DNA of 35,190 bases, taken from Betaproteobacteria bacterium (GTDB taxonomy: Bacteria > Pseudomonadota > Gammaproteobacteria > Burkholderiales > Rhodocyclaceae). The stretch covers positions 1 to 35,190 of the forward strand of contig JAGVUA010000128.1 of NCBI GenBank assembly GCA_019136545.1, given 5' to 3'. Of this stretch, positions 8,165-18,582 are shown in pieces (the first letter of the stretch is position 1; every line of letters begins with the position of its first letter). The position numbers and the translations under genes are program-made. The notes beneath the pieces were generated by a model, which made no database searches, was not told the origin of the DNA, and saw only the letters and a list, made by a program, of their open reading frames with translations.

Positions 8165-10939
8165 ATGACCAAGAAATTCGTGTTCGCCTTCGAGGAAGGC
8201 GATGGCAAGAACAAGATGCTGCTGGGCGGCAAGGGCGCCAACCTTTGCGAGATGACCCAGATCGGGCTCGCCGTGCCGCCGGGCTTCACGGTCAGCACCG
8301 AGGCGTGCCTGGCCTATCTCGAGAAGGGCAACCTGCCGGACGGACTGTGGGAGACGATCAAGCAGTACATGGCCGACCTCGAGAAGAAGACCGGCAAGGG
8401 CTTCGGTTCCAACGACAATCCGCTCCTGGTGTCCGTGCGTTCGGGTTCGGCGATGTCGATGCCGGGCATGATGGACACCATCCTCAACCTGGGGCTGAAC
8501 GGGGAATCGATCAAAGGCATGATCAAACAGACCCGGAACGAGCGTTTCGCCTGGGATGCCTACCGGCGCTTCATCCAGTTGTTCGGCAAGATCGCGCTGA
8601 ACATCGCCGACGAGCATTTCGACGCCAAGATGGGCGAGATCAAGGCCCGCTACGGCGCCAAACAGGACGTCGATCTCAAGGCCGAGCATCTCAAGGAGCT
8701 GGCCGACGCCTTCCTGGCCATCGTGCATAGCCATTCCGGCAAGCCCTTCCCCCAGGATCCCTACGAGCAGCTGGAAATCGCCGTCAAGGCGGTGTTCCGC
8801 TCCTGGAACGGCAAGCGCGCCATCGATTACCGCAAGCAGTTCAGGATCACGCCGGCCATGGCCAACGGCACGGCGGTGAACATCTGCACCATGGTGTTCG
8901 GCAACATGGGCAACGACTCGGGCACCGGCGTCGGCTTCACGCGCAACCCGGGCACCGGCGAAAACCAGATTTATGGCGAGTATCTCGTCAACGCCCAGGG
9001 CGAGGACGTGGTGGCCGGCATCCGCACGCCCAAGCCGATCGCCGAGATGGCCACGGAAATGCCCGAGATCTACGCGCAGCTGATGGAATTGCACAACCGG
9101 CTCGAGTCCCACTACAAGGAAGTCCAGGACTTCGAATTCACCATCGAGAAAGGCAAGCTCTACTGCCTGCAGACGCGCAACGGCAAGATGAACGCCCGGG
9201 CCATGGTGCGCACCTCGGTGGAAATGGCCAACGAGGAACTCATTTCGCGCGACAAGGCGCTGCTGCGCGTCGAGCCGGCCATGCTCGAGCAGTTGCTGGT
9301 ACCGCAGCTTTCCCCGAACTTCAAGGGCAAGAGCCTGGCGCAGGGCCTGCCGGCGTCGCCGGGCGCCGCTTCCGGCAAGATCGTGTTTGACGCCGACACC
9401 GCCGAAATACGCGGCCGCGCCGGCGAAAAGATCATCCTGGTGCGCGAGGAGACCAAGCCCGAAGACATCCACGGCTTCTTCCAGGCCCAGGGCATCCTGA
9501 CCAGCCGCGGCGGCAAGACCTCGCACGCGGCGGTGGTGGCGCGCGGCATGGGCAAGCCTTGCGTATCGGGCTGTGAAGCCATCCACATCGACGACATCCA
9601 GCGCAAGGCGCAGATCGGCGACATGACGCTGCACGAGGGCGACGTGGTCACCATCGACGGCGGCACCGGCCACGTCTATGCCGGCGAAGTGCCGACCGTC
9701 GAGCCGGAATTCTCCGCCGAACTGAACGTCCTGCTGGACTGGGCCGACCAGGCGGCGCGGCTGCAAGTCCGGGCCAATGCCGACACGCCCAGCGATGCCG
9801 CCAAGGCACGAACCTTCGGCGCCAAGGGCATCGGCCTGTGCCGCACCGAGCGGATGTTCAACAGCACCGATCGCCTGCCGATCGTGCAGGAGATGATCCT
9901 CTCCGAAACGCTGGAAGAGCGTCAGGCGGCGCTCGACCGGCTGCTGCCGATCCAGCGCAACGACTTCAAGGGCATTTTCAAGGCGATGAAAGGCCTGCCC
10001 GTGACCGTGCGCCTGCTCGACCCGCCCATGCACGAGTTCCTGCCGACGGCGGCGCAGCTGGAAATGGAAATCACCCACCTGCGCCACCTCAAGGACACCA
10101 TCAAGGGCATCGACGAACTGCCCGACACGCTCAAGCTCCTCAACCCGGCGCTGTACCAGAAATACTCCGACGGCCTCAGCCGCCTGACCGACGCGCTGGA
10201 CGTGTTCAAGGAATCGCACCTCGAAGAGGACATGATCGTCAAGAAGGAGAAAACGCTGCGCAAGGTGCGCGCGCTGGCGGAAGTGAATCCCATGCTCGGC
10301 CATCGCGGCGTGCGGCTGGGCATCACCTATCCCGAAATCTATTCGATGCAGATCCAGGCGGTCCTCGAGGCGGCGGCGCTGTGCGCGAAGGAGGGCGTCG
10401 AGGTCTATCCGGAGATCATGGTGCCGCAGGTGGCCACGGTCGAGGAGCTCAAGCGCATCAGGAGCTACGTCGAGCGCATCCACAAGATCGTCGAGCTCAC
10501 CCATGGCATCGACGTGCAGTACAAGTTCGGCTCCATGCTGGAAGTGGTGCGCGCCTGCATGCGCGCCGGCCGCATGGCCGAGACCGCCGAGTTCTTCTCC
10601 TTCGGCACCAACGACCTGACCCAAGCCACGTTCTCCTTTTCGCGCGAGGATGCGGAGAACAAGTTCCTGCCGGCCTACAACGAAGCGGGCATCCTCCAAG
10701 ACAATCCGTTCGAGGTGCTCGACGTCAAGGGGGTCGGCGAGGTGATGAAGATCGCCGTGGAGCGCGGGCGCGGCACCCGGCCCGACCTGAAGATCGGCAT
10801 TTGCGGCGAGCACGGCGGCCATCCTGCGTCGATCGAGTTCTGTCATGGCCTGGGGCTGACCTACGTATCCTGCTCGGGACCGCGCGTGCCGATCGCCCGA
10901 CTGGCGGCGGCGCAGGCGCAGCTCAAGCAACCGGCCTGA
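8165..10939 (+). CDS. ppdK: pyruvate, phosphate dikinase
   Basis: Interconverts pyruvate, ATP and phosphate with PEP, AMP and pyrophosphate in the cytosol. The 924-residue product has the full three-domain layout: an N-terminal ATP-grasp nucleotide domain (GGKGANLCEM near the start, SVRSGSAMSMPGMMDT), a swivelling phosphohistidine domain with catalytic His454 in GGKTSHAAVVARGMG, and a C-terminal PEP/pyruvate barrel with FGTNDLTQ and the catalytic Cys880 in ICGEHGG. It is slightly longer than the roughly 874-residue clostridial enzyme. The ATG at 8165 has a good ribosome binding site, AGGGAG at 8153-8158. No bifunctional kinase/pyrophosphorylase regulator lies beside it. It stands 70 bases after senB and has its own leader, so it is probably a separate transcript. 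Confidence 0.97.
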   Translation: MTKKFVFAFEEGDGKNKMLLGGKGANLCEMTQIGLAVPPGFTVSTEACLAYLEKGNLPDGLWETIKQYMADLEKKTGKGFGSNDNPLLVSVRSGSAMSMPGMMDTILNLGLNGESIKGMIKQTRNERFAWDAYRRFIQLFGKIALNIADEHFDAKMGEIKARYGAKQDVDLKAEHLKELADAFLAIVHSHSGKPFPQDPYEQLEIAVKAVFRSWNGKRAIDYRKQFRITPAMANGTAVNICTMVFGNMGNDSGTGVGFTRNPGTGENQIYGEYLVNAQGEDVVAGIRTPKPIAEMATEMPEIYAQLMELHNRLESHYKEVQDFEFTIEKGKLYCLQTRNGKMNARAMVRTSVEMANEELISRDKALLRVEPAMLEQLLVPQLSPNFKGKSLAQGLPASPGAASGKIVFDADTAEIRGRAGEKIILVREETKPEDIHGFFQAQGILTSRGGKTSHAAVVARGMGKPCVSGCEAIHIDDIQRKAQIGDMTLHEGDVVTIDGGTGHVYAGEVPTVEPEFSAELNVLLDWADQAARLQVRANADTPSDAAKARTFGAKGIGLCRTERMFNSTDRLPIVQEMILSETLEERQAALDRLLPIQRNDFKGIFKAMKGLPVTVRLLDPPMHEFLPTAAQLEMEITHLRHLKDTIKGIDELPDTLKLLNPALYQKYSDGLSRLTDALDVFKESHLEEDMIVKKEKTLRKVRALAEVNPMLGHRGVRLGITYPEIYSMQIQAVLEAAALCAKEGVEVYPEIMVPQVATVEELKRIRSYVERIHKIVELTHGIDVQYKFGSMLEVVRACMRAGRMAETAEFFSFGTNDLTQATFSFSREDAENKFLPAYNEAGILQDNPFEVLDVKGVGEVMKIAVERGRGTRPDLKIGICGEHGGHPASIEFCHGLGLTYVSCSGPRVPIARLAAAQAQLKQPA

Positions 10940-10957
10940 GCGCGGAGCGACCGGCGC

Positions 10958-11990
<1,033 letters not shown>

Positions 11991-11991
<1 letters not shown>

Positions 11992-12890
11992 TGAGACTCC
12001 GCGTCAGCATTCCCGCGCAGTCGCTCGAACTGCTCGACGATTCCGGCATGGCGATGCGCTGCTACGAGGTGTCGACCGCTCGCAAGGGCGTGGGGGAAGT
12101 GAAGGGCAGTCATCAGACGCCGCGCGGCCGCCACCTCATCCGCGCCAAGATCGGTGCCGGCGCGCCGGAGAACGCGGTGTTCGTCGGGCGGCGGCCCACC
12201 GGGGAAATCTGGACGCCCGAGCTGGCCAGCCGTTTTCCGGGGCGCGACTGGATGCTCACGCGCATTCTCTGGCTGTCCGGCATGGAGCCTGGCGTCAATC
12301 GGCTGGGCGACGTCGATACCATGCGCCGCTACATCTACCTGCATGGCAGCCCCGATTCGGCGACGATGGGCGCGCCGGGCTCGATCGGCTGCGTGCGCAT
12401 GCGCAACCGCGACATCGTCGAGCTGTTCGATCTGGTGCCGCCCTACACGCGCGTCGACATCGTCGAGCATGCCGTCGAGGCAGGCGATTGGGCGACGCTG
12501 GGTCGCCCGGCGGGCATGCTGCGGGAAGCGGTGTTCGTCCGCGAGCAGGGGGTGCCGGCCGACATGGAATACGACGAATGGGATCCGCGCAGCCTGCACG
12601 TCCTGGCGCGCGGCCCCGGGGGCGAGCCGATCGGCACCGGCCGGCTGCTGCCCGATGGCCATGTCGGCCGCCTGGCCGTCCTGCCCGCCTGGCGCGGCAA
12701 GGGCGTCGGCGCGGCGCTGTTGTCGCGGCTGATGGCGGCGGCGCGCGCAGGCGGCATGGCGTCGCTGGTGCTCCATGCCCAGGCGCAGGCGATCGACTTC
12801 TATCGGGGTTTCGGTTTCGTCGCCGAAGGCGAAGTCTTCCTCGAGGCCGGCATCCCGCACGTGCTCATGCGGCGGCACTTAGCCGTCTAG
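11991..12890 (+). CDS. fused YkuD L,D-transpeptidase-like domain and GNAT acetyltransferase
   Basis: A 299-residue two-domain fusion. Residues 1 to about 160 form a YkuD domain with the active-site HGSPDS...GSIGCVRM motif (His118, Cys134). Residues about 175-299 form a GNAT acetyltransferase domain with VFVREQGVP near its start, the acetyl-CoA loop RGKGVG (235-240) and YRGFGF near the end. YkuD enzymes normally cross-link or modify peptidoglycan outside the cytoplasm, while GNAT enzymes need cytosolic acetyl-CoA. No signal peptide or membrane helix is visible, so the usual peptidoglycan role is doubtful. The ATG at 11991 overlaps the tadA stop; an upstream in-frame start at 11931 would fall within tadA. 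The TAG overlaps the stop of the convergent NRDE gene. Confidence 0.88.
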
Positions 12891-13654
12891 CAGCGGAAGC
12901 GGGATCGATTGCCTGGCCGCCCGCCCGGCAGCCAGGTTTGTTCGTCGAAAGTAATGTGCCTCGCTGGCGTCGGCGTGTCGCCGCGGCTGACTTTGACGAT
13001 GGTCGAGCTGCGCGTTCCGTAGCCGGGGGCTTTGACGAAGGCGCTCGACAACAGCCGCTCGAATTCGAGGCTGACGCCCGTGCGCGGCAGGGTGTCGTCG
13101 GCGTGCTGCCGGTCGTCGCGCAGCAGCGCCAGCAATGGGTGGTCGTCGGGCAGCGCCGTCAATGCGTCCGACAATGCCGACTTGGCGGCCACCACTTTCG
13201 GCCAGGGTGAATCGAGCAGGTGGTTGGACAGCCCATAGACGCCCGGCTCGAGCCGCCGGATGGCGCCGGTGGTGCTCTCCAGGCAGACCAGCGTATCGGC
13301 GTCGCCGACCAGGAGGTTGAACGGGTTGTAGTCGTCAAGACGCCGGGACAGTTCGGCCAGCCAGGCCTGCGGCGCGGATCGGGCCGACAGGAAATCCGCG
13401 ACCAGATGCCCGCGCGAGGCCTTGCCGGTTTTGACCAGCGCCGGATCCCGGTAGTTGGTCAGTGCGGCGAAGCGCCCGCCGCGCGTGATGCCCATCCAGG
13501 TGCCGCCTTCCTTGAGGTCGCGGCCGGCCAGGATGTCGGTGCCGGGCCAGAACGCCGCGGCGGCGGTGGGGCGATCGAAGAATTCGTCGCGATTGGCGGC
13601 CACCACCAAGGGATGGTCGGGGTGCGCCCGCCACGCGACCAGGATCAGGCACAC
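12887..13654 (-). CDS. NRDE (TANGO2-like) family protein
   Basis: A 255-residue member of the NRDE family. The signature is plain: N-terminal Met-Cys-Leu-Ile-Leu with Cys2 (a possible N-terminal nucleophile after Met removal), N21-R22-D23-E24 followed by FFDRP, GGTWMG, and NYRDP. The eukaryotic homologue TANGO2 is linked to heme and lipid metabolism; the bacterial role is unsettled, so I give none. The start is a GTG at 13654, chosen because it puts Cys at position 2 as in the family. It lies nine bases after the ygfZ stop, so the two are probably co-transcribed. The stop TAG (12887-12889) overlaps the stop of the convergent YkuD-GNAT gene within CTAG. A dispersed-motif copy sits in its 3' part (12972-12994). 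Confidence 0.88.
   Translation of the reverse strand: MCLILVAWRAHPDHPLVVAANRDEFFDRPTAAAAFWPGTDILAGRDLKEGGTWMGITRGGRFAALTNYRDPALVKTGKASRGHLVADFLSARSAPQAWLAELSRRLDDYNPFNLLVGDADTLVCLESTTGAIRRLEPGVYGLSNHLLDSPWPKVVAAKSALSDALTALPDDHPLLALLRDDRQHADDTLPRTGVSLEFERLLSSAFVKAPGYGTRSSTIVKVSRGDTPTPARHITFDEQTWLPGGRPGNRSRFRC
12972..12994 (+). repeat. dispersed motif copy D (exact)
   Basis: GGCG TGT CGCC GCGG CTGACTTT, within the 3' part of the minus-strand NRDE gene. Confidence 0.85.
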
Positions 13655-13662
13655 CGCGGGCG

Positions 13663-14655
13663 TCAGCCGATGTCGTAAGGCTGCGCCAGCAAAGTCAGCC
13701 GCGGCGGACCGCCGGGTTTGCCGGCGAACACCTCGCCCGCTTCGGCGCCGGAAGATTGCACGACCACCAGGCACTCGTGTCCGCCCGCCGGCGCCGGCGC
13801 GACGGTGACCAGCGCGCCGCAATGCTGTTCGCCCGATTCGGCGGTGAAGACTTCCGTGCCGGGCGGCAGCGCCTGGTCGATCCTGGCCCGATACATGCGG
13901 CGCTTGACCTTGCCCAGATACTGGGTGCGGGCCACGATTTCCTGGCCTGGGTAACAGCCCTTGGTGAAGCTGACGCCGCCGACCGCCGGCAGTTCCATGT
14001 TCATCATTTGCGGCACGAAGGCTTCCTGGGTTGCGGCGACCACGCGGGGTTGGCCGGCGGCGATTTCCAGCCAGCGCCAGGCGGCCACGCCGGCGGGCGT
14101 CGCCTGGGCCGCGAGTTGCGGCCACAGTTCGATCGCCGCGGCCGGCGTCAATGCCAGCAAGTAGCGGTTCCCGCCGACCGGTATCGCCCTGACGCGATCG
14201 GCCAGCGCGTCGACGACGGCGCGGGCGCCGACGCCGGCCAGGCCGATCAATACCAGCCCCGGGTCGGTCAGCTTGACCTTGCTGCGCAGGACGAACATCG
14301 AGAGTTTCTTGAGAATGGCCGGCTGAATGTCGGCCGACAGGGCCAGCAGCAGGTCCGGCCCGTCGTGCCAAAGGTGGAAGGTGGCGAGCAGGCGCCCCTT
14401 GGCGGTGCAGAAACCGGCGAAGCGGACGCCGTCGGCGGGCAGGTTCTCGACGTCGTTGGTCAGCAGGTTGTGGAGGAAAACGTGAGCATCTTCGCCGGAT
14501 GCCCGGATCAGGTCCTGATCGACGAGCGGCACGACGATGGTGGCGTCGCGCGCTGCGACGAGCTCGGCGCCCGGTTCGCCGAAATCTTGGCCGTCGCCGC
14601 TTAGTTGTCGGGTTGCGAGGAAATCCAGCCAGTCCTGCTTCGTAGCCTGTGTCAT
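13663..14655 (-). CDS. ygfZ: folate-binding tRNA-modifying/Fe-S repair protein YgfZ
   Basis: Folate-dependent GcvT-like protein that supports Fe-S enzyme maturation and repair. The 330-residue product carries the diagnostic K-G-C-Y-x-G-Q-E motif at 232-239 (Cys234), followed by VARTQYLGKVKRR. The start ATG at 14655 has GGAG about 8 bases upstream on the minus strand. The gene is divergent from mltG with 90 bases between them and is followed closely by the NRDE gene. Its last residues (GGPPRLTLLAQ) are read from an exact copy of the dispersed motif at 13691-13713. Confidence 0.93.
   Translation of the reverse strand: MTQATKQDWLDFLATRQLSGDGQDFGEPGAELVAARDATIVVPLVDQDLIRASGEDAHVFLHNLLTNDVENLPADGVRFAGFCTAKGRLLATFHLWHDGPDLLLALSADIQPAILKKLSMFVLRSKVKLTDPGLVLIGLAGVGARAVVDALADRVRAIPVGGNRYLLALTPAAAIELWPQLAAQATPAGVAAWRWLEIAAGQPRVVAATQEAFVPQMMNMELPAVGGVSFTKGCYPGQEIVARTQYLGKVKRRMYRARIDQALPPGTEVFTAESGEQHCGALVTVAPAPAGGHECLVVVQSSGAEAGEVFAGKPGGPPRLTLLAQPYDIG
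13691..13713 (-). repeat. dispersed motif copy E (exact)
   Basis: On the minus strand GGCG GTC CGCC GCGG CTGACTTT, encoding PPRLTL near the C-terminus of YgfZ. Confidence 0.85.
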
Positions 14656-14712
14656 GGGGTTCTCCAGGGTGGGCAGCGTCTGTTGTCGTCGGCCTGCGCT
14701 GTCAGGCTTCGC

Positions 14713-14718
14713 TATTAT
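14713..14718 (+). promoter_or_regulatory. putative -10 element of the mltG operon
   Basis: TATTAT matches the -10 consensus at five of six positions, 27 bases before the mltG ATG, in the gap to divergent ygfZ. No good -35 is visible at the expected distance. Confidence 0.35.
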
Positions 14719-14745
14719 AGGGCGCCCGTTTTCCCGCAAGATTCG

Positions 14746-15747
14746 ATGCGCATCATTGTCCGACTGATCCTGCTGGCCTTGCTCGCCGGTGCGGCCTTTG
14801 CCGGCTGGATGGCCTGGTTCGCGGCCAGTCCGGTGCCGCTCAGGGCGTCGCCGCTGGCCTTCGAAATCCAGCCGGGCCTTAGCCTGCGCGGCGCCGCGAC
14901 GGCGATGGCGGAGGCCGGTGTCGGCTTCCGGCCCTGGCAGTTTTCCCTGCTCGGCCGCTGGTCGGGACAGGCGAACGGCATCAAGGCCGGCAGCTACGAA
15001 GTCGAGACCGGGATCACGCCCCGGCAGTTGCTGGAGAAGCTGACCCGGGGCGACGTCACGCAGGCCGAGATCGTCTTTGTCGAAGGGCGGACGTTCAGGC
15101 AGCTGCGGACGGCGCTGGATGCCGACGCCCATGTCCGCCACGATACGCAAGGCTTGACCGATGCCGAGGTTCTCGCCCGCATCGGCGCGGTCGAACCCCA
15201 TCCCGAAGGGCTGTTCTTCCCCGACACTTATCTGTTCGCCAAGCAGTCCAGCGACCTGGCGATCCTGCGGCGCGCCTACCAGGCCATGCAGCGCCACTTG
15301 GCAGTCGCGTGGGCGGGGCGCGACGCAAGCGTGCCTTTTGCGACCCCTTACCAGGCGCTGATCATGGCATCGATCGTCGAGAAGGAAACCAGCCAGCCGG
15401 CCGACCGGCCGCTCGTGGCCTCGGTGTTCGCCAACCGCCTGCGCATCGGCATGCCCTTGCAGACCGATCCGACGGTGATCTACGGACTGGGCGACAAGTT
15501 CGACGGCAATCTGCGCAAGCGCGATCTCTTGGCCGACGGCCCCTACAACACCTATACGCGCAAAGGTCTGCCGCCGACGCCGATCGCCATGCCGGGCCTG
15601 GCATCGATCGAAGCGACGCTGCGGCCAAGCGTCTCCGACAAGCTCTACTTCGTGGCACGCGGCGATGGCAGCAGCCATTTTTCGCGCAGCCTGGAAGAGC
15701 ATAATCGGGCCGTGGCCAAATACCAGAAACGCGGCGGCGGAGGTTGA
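14746..15747 (+). CDS. mltG: endolytic murein transglycosylase MltG
   Basis: Inner-membrane lytic transglycosylase that cuts nascent glycan strands and may terminate their polymerisation. The 333-residue protein has one N-terminal membrane helix (about 5-24), then a LysM-like region (about 40-110). The YceG catalytic domain follows, with [10 protein letters not shown] (156-164), the conserved Glu in SIVEKET (212/214), [10 protein letters not shown] and [14 protein letters not shown]. The start ATG at 14746 immediately precedes the hydrophobic helix; upstream in-frame sequence lacks family similarity. It is the first gene of the run mltG-tmk-holB-pilZ-tatD-ankyrin, with each gene one to a few bases from or overlapping the next. 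Confidence 0.95.
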   Translation: MRIIVRLILLALLAGAAFAGWMAWFAASPVPLRASPLAFEIQPGLSLRGAATAMAEAGVGFRPWQFSLLGRWSGQANGIKAGSYEVETGITPRQLLEKLTRGDVTQAEIVFVEGRTFRQLRTALDADAHVRHDTQGLTDAEVLARIGAVEPHPEGLFFPDTYLFAKQSSDLAILRRAYQAMQRHLAVAWAGRDASVPFATPYQALIMASIVEKETSQPADRPLVASVFANRLRIGMPLQTDPTVIYGLGDKFDGNLRKRDLLADGPYNTYTRKGLPPTPIAMPGLASIEATLRPSVSDKLYFVARGDGSSHFSRSLEEHNRAVAKYQKRGGGG

Positions 15748-15748
15748 T

Positions 15749-16378
15749 GTGACGCGAGGCAGATTCATTACCCTGGAAGGACTGGACGGGGCAGGCAAGA
15801 GCACCCATCTGGATTGGCTGGTGGCCCGCCTGCGCTCCCGGGGACACGTCGTGGTTCAGACGCGCGAACCGGGCGGCACGCCGTTGGGGGAAAAATTGCG
15901 GGCGCTGCTGCTGGCCGAACCGATGCACCTTGAAACCGAGGCGCTGCTGATGTTCGCGGCGCGGCGCGAACACCTCGCGCGCGTGATCGAGCCGGCCCTG
16001 GACCGGGGCGATTGGGTGGTCTGCGATCGCTTCACCGACGCCAGTTTCGCCTATCAGGGCGGCGGGCGGGGGCTGGCCCGGGAAAAACTCGCCTTGTTGG
16101 AACAATGGGTTCAGGGCGAGGCGGCCGATGGTTTGCGCCTCCAGCCGGACATGACCCTGCTGTTCGACGTACCGACCGAACTGGCGCGCCGACGCATTCT
16201 CGGCATGGACCGCGCCCTCGACCGGTTCGAGCAGGAGCAGGGCGAGTTTTTCGAGCGAGTCCGCGCCGAGTATCTGCGGCGTGCCGAAAATAGTCGCGGC
16301 CGGATTCGTATTGTCGATGCCACCGGCGCGATCGATAAAATTCAACAATCACTTGAAGAAATAATTGCAACACTCTGA
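15749..16378 (+). CDS. tmk: thymidylate kinase
   Basis: Phosphorylates dTMP to dTDP for DNA synthesis. The 209-residue product has the P-loop [10 protein letters not shown] (10-19), the [10 protein letters not shown] loop, a [16 protein letters not shown] segment (thymidine/Mg binding), and a LID with arginines ([17 protein letters not shown]). The start is a GTG at 15749 with GGAGG at 15739-15743, one base after the mltG stop. The 3' end overlaps the start of holB by 14 bases. Confidence 0.95.
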   Translation: MTRGRFITLEGLDGAGKSTHLDWLVARLRSRGHVVVQTREPGGTPLGEKLRALLLAEPMHLETEALLMFAARREHLARVIEPALDRGDWVVCDRFTDASFAYQGGGRGLAREKLALLEQWVQGEAADGLRLQPDMTLLFDVPTELARRRILGMDRALDRFEQEQGEFFERVRAEYLRRAENSRGRIRIVDATGAIDKIQQSLEEIIATL

Positions 16379-17420
16379 AAATAAACATTTAGATTGGCAC
16401 GAGACCGACTGGCAGCGGCTGTGGCGGGCCGGCGCCAGCGTTCCGCCTGCGCTGCTGCTGGCGGGGCCGGCCGGTATCGGCAAGCACGCTTTTGCCCAGG
16501 CGAGCGCAGCCCGCTTGCTGTGCGAATCCCCGACCGCGAAGGGCGCTTGCGGGGCGTGTCCATCCTGCCACTGGCTGGCCGGCAACAACCATCCGGATTT
16601 CCGTTATCTGCGCCCGGAATCCGAGGTCGAAGCCGAGGGCGAGGCGTCGGTGGGCGAGAAGAAGAAGGCCAGTCGACAGATCCGCATCGAGCAGATCCGT
16701 GAACTGGAAGACTTTGTTTTTGTCGGTTCGCATCGCGGCGGCGCTCGCGTCATCGTGATCGAGCCGGCGGAGGCCATGAATGCCGCCGCCCAGAACGCAC
16801 TTCTTAAAATACTTGAGGAACCGTCTGTATCTGTATATTTCATATTGGTTACATCAAGAATAAACTCGCTCCTACCGACCATACTCAGTCGCTGCCGGCT
16901 CATGAAGCTGCCGAAACCGGGCTTGGCCGAAGCGAGCGACTGGCTTAGTCAAACCAAGGATAAGGCGGCGCTGGAGCTATTGGCCCTGATGGGGGGCGCC
17001 CCTTTGCGGGCGCTGGCTGAAAGTCAGTCGGGGCGGGCCGCCGCTTTCGGGGCGGTCGTCGCCGCCCTCGCCGAGCCAGGGGAGGATCCATTGAGTCTTG
17101 CCGCCCGTTGGGAGCGCCAGTTGCAACTCAAGGACGACGCTGGATTGTCGATGGAAAGCCTGATCGATATCGTCCAAAAATGGGTACTCGAACTTGTCCA
17201 ACGGAAGCTCGCCGGCCGCGGCCGCTATTTCACGGACCGGTCCCGCGTGGTCGAGCAACTGGCCGGACGGGCGACGGCGGTCGGCTTGATACGTTGTTAC
17301 AATGACTTGGTGAAAATGCGCGCCCTGGCATCCCATCCCTTGAATCCCAAGCTATATCTGGAAGAGCTGGCCGAGCGATACCTGCATGCCATTGCCGGCG
17401 GCAAGGCGGTGCGCGGATAA
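16365..17420 (+). CDS. holB: DNA polymerase III delta' subunit
   Basis: Clamp-loader subunit that helps load the beta sliding clamp. The 351-residue AAA+ protein has a Walker-A-like GPAGIGKH (34-41), a four-cysteine zinc module (Cys53, Cys62, Cys65, Cys68), [12 protein letters not shown] and the sensor-1 SRC motif (LSRCR). A charged insert rich in Glu and Lys lies between the zinc module and the next strand (about 83-102). The only in-frame start ahead of the conserved region is the TTG at 16365, directly after an in-frame TAA, so this is a rare start codon buried 14 bases inside tmk. The holB-pilZ-tatD order is conserved in many proteobacteria. Confidence 0.93.
   Translation: MQHSENKHLDWHETDWQRLWRAGASVPPALLLAGPAGIGKHAFAQASAARLLCESPTAKGACGACPSCHWLAGNNHPDFRYLRPESEVEAEGEASVGEKKKASRQIRIEQIRELEDFVFVGSHRGGARVIVIEPAEAMNAAAQNALLKILEEPSVSVYFILVTSRINSLLPTILSRCRLMKLPKPGLAEASDWLSQTKDKAALELLALMGGAPLRALAESQSGRAAAFGAVVAALAEPGEDPLSLAARWERQLQLKDDAGLSMESLIDIVQKWVLELVQRKLAGRGRYFTDRSRVVEQLAGRATAVGLIRCYNDLVKMRALASHPLNPKLYLEELAERYLHAIAGGKAVRG
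17020..17042 (-). repeat. dispersed motif copy F (exact)
   Basis: On the minus strand GGCG GCC CGCC CCGA CTGACTTT, within holB. Confidence 0.75.
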
Positions 17421-17779
17421 TGGCCACGCCCGCTGCCGGTGCGCGTCCAAGCGTACTTTCGCTGAACATCACGTCGAAATCCGCGCTCTACGCGGCGTAC
17501 ATGCCGTTTCTGGAGCGGGGTGGGCTGTTCGTCCCGACCACCCGGGAATACTTGCCTGGGGACGAGATTTTCATGCTGGTGACGCTCATGGACGATCCGA
17601 CGCGCCTGCCCATCGCCGGCACGGTCGTGTGGGTGACGCCGGCCGGCGCGCAGGGCAACAAACCGCAGGGTATCGGCGTCCAATTCAGTGCCGATGAAAG
17701 CGGGCAGGCGGTCCGAGACAAGATCGAGGCGATTCTTGGCGCCCATTTGGGTTCGTCCCGGTCGACGCACACGCTTTGA
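17420..17779 (+). CDS. pilZ: type IV pilus assembly protein PilZ
   Basis: A 119-residue PilZ-domain protein in the conserved holB-pilZ-tatD context, which matches the founding PilZ protein needed for type IV pilus assembly. It contains RGGLFVPT and IGVQFS strands, but I see no N-terminal RxxxR motif, the part that binds cyclic-di-GMP in signalling PilZ proteins. Loss of that motif is normal for true PilZ orthologues. The ATG shares its A with the holB TAA. The gene indicates a type IV pilus, and so possibly natural competence (inference). Confidence 0.93.
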   Translation: MATPAAGARPSVLSLNITSKSALYAAYMPFLERGGLFVPTTREYLPGDEIFMLVTLMDDPTRLPIAGTVVWVTPAGAQGNKPQGIGVQFSADESGQAVRDKIEAILGAHLGSSRSTHTL

Positions 17780-17784
17780 GCGGC

Positions 17785-18582
17785 ATGCTGGTCGATTCCC
17801 ACTGTCATCTGGATTTTCCGGAACTGGTCGGCGATTTGCCTGCGGTACTGCGCAGGATGGCTGCCAATGGAGTCGGCGCCGCCCTTTGCGCCGGTGTGAC
17901 GCTGGAGCGCTTGCCGGCGATACTTGAAATTGCATCCGGATGCAAAAATATTTTTGCCGCCGTCGGCGTCCATCCGGATACCGAAGATGGCGAAGAGCCC
18001 GACGTAGAAACGCTCATCCGTCTGGCAGGTCACAAGAAGATCGTAGCTATTGGCGAAACCGGACTCGATTATTACCGGCTGACGGGCGATCTGGCATGGC
18101 AACGGCGACGCTTTCGCGTCCATATCGAAGCGGCCCGCCGTAGCGGCAAGCCGCTGATCATTCATACGCGCTCAGCGAAGGACGACACCTTGCGCATCCT
18201 CGAGGAAGAGGGCGCGGGTGCGGTGGGTGGGGTCTTCCATTGCTTTACCGAGGATAGGGACACGGCCTGGCGGGCGATCGAACTGGGTTTTCATGTGTCA
18301 TTTTCCGGCATCGTCACGTTCAAGAATGCGCTGGATCTCAAGGCGGTGGCGGCCGAATTGCCGCTCGATCGCCTGCTGGTCGAGACCGACGCGCCGTATC
18401 TGGCGCCGGTTCCGCATCGCGGGAAACTCAATGAGCCGGCGTTTGTCCACTATGTCGCCGAAGAGATCGCTCGCCTGCGCGTGATTGCGTTCGAGCAGTT
18501 TGCCGAGGCGACTACCCGCAATTTTTGTCGCTTGTTCAACGTGACCTTGACTGATCATGACCAAGATCTCGCTGCCGCTTAA
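17785..18582 (+). CDS. tatD: TatD-family metal-dependent hydrolase
   Basis: TIM-barrel metallo-hydrolase of 265 residues, a family with reported 3'-5' DNase activity. Metal-ligand motifs are intact: VDSHCHLDF at the N-terminus, AVGVHPD, IGETGLDYY, IHTRSA, FHCFTED and VETDAPYLAP. I take the ATG at 17785 because the family begins directly with the MxVDSHCHL strand; a TTG at 17776 overlapping the pilZ stop is possible. The C-terminal tail overlaps the ankyrin gene by 26 bases. Confidence 0.93.
   Translation: MLVDSHCHLDFPELVGDLPAVLRRMAANGVGAALCAGVTLERLPAILEIASGCKNIFAAVGVHPDTEDGEEPDVETLIRLAGHKKIVAIGETGLDYYRLTGDLAWQRRRFRVHIEAARRSGKPLIIHTRSAKDDTLRILEEEGAGAVGGVFHCFTEDRDTAWRAIELGFHVSFSGIVTFKNALDLKAVAAELPLDRLLVETDAPYLAPVPHRGKLNEPAFVHYVAEEIARLRVIAFEQFAEATTRNFCRLFNVTLTDHDQDLAAA

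Noticed and set aside
12887-12890. Overlapping stop codons (CTAG) of the convergent YkuD-GNAT and NRDE genes
   Set aside because: Simple compaction of convergent genes; no further signal.
16365-16378. Possible frameshift at the tmk/holB overlap, because holB lacks ATG or GTG
   Set aside because: tmk is full length, an in-frame TAA lies just before the TTG, and a TTG start gives a normal holB; overlap is common in this operon.
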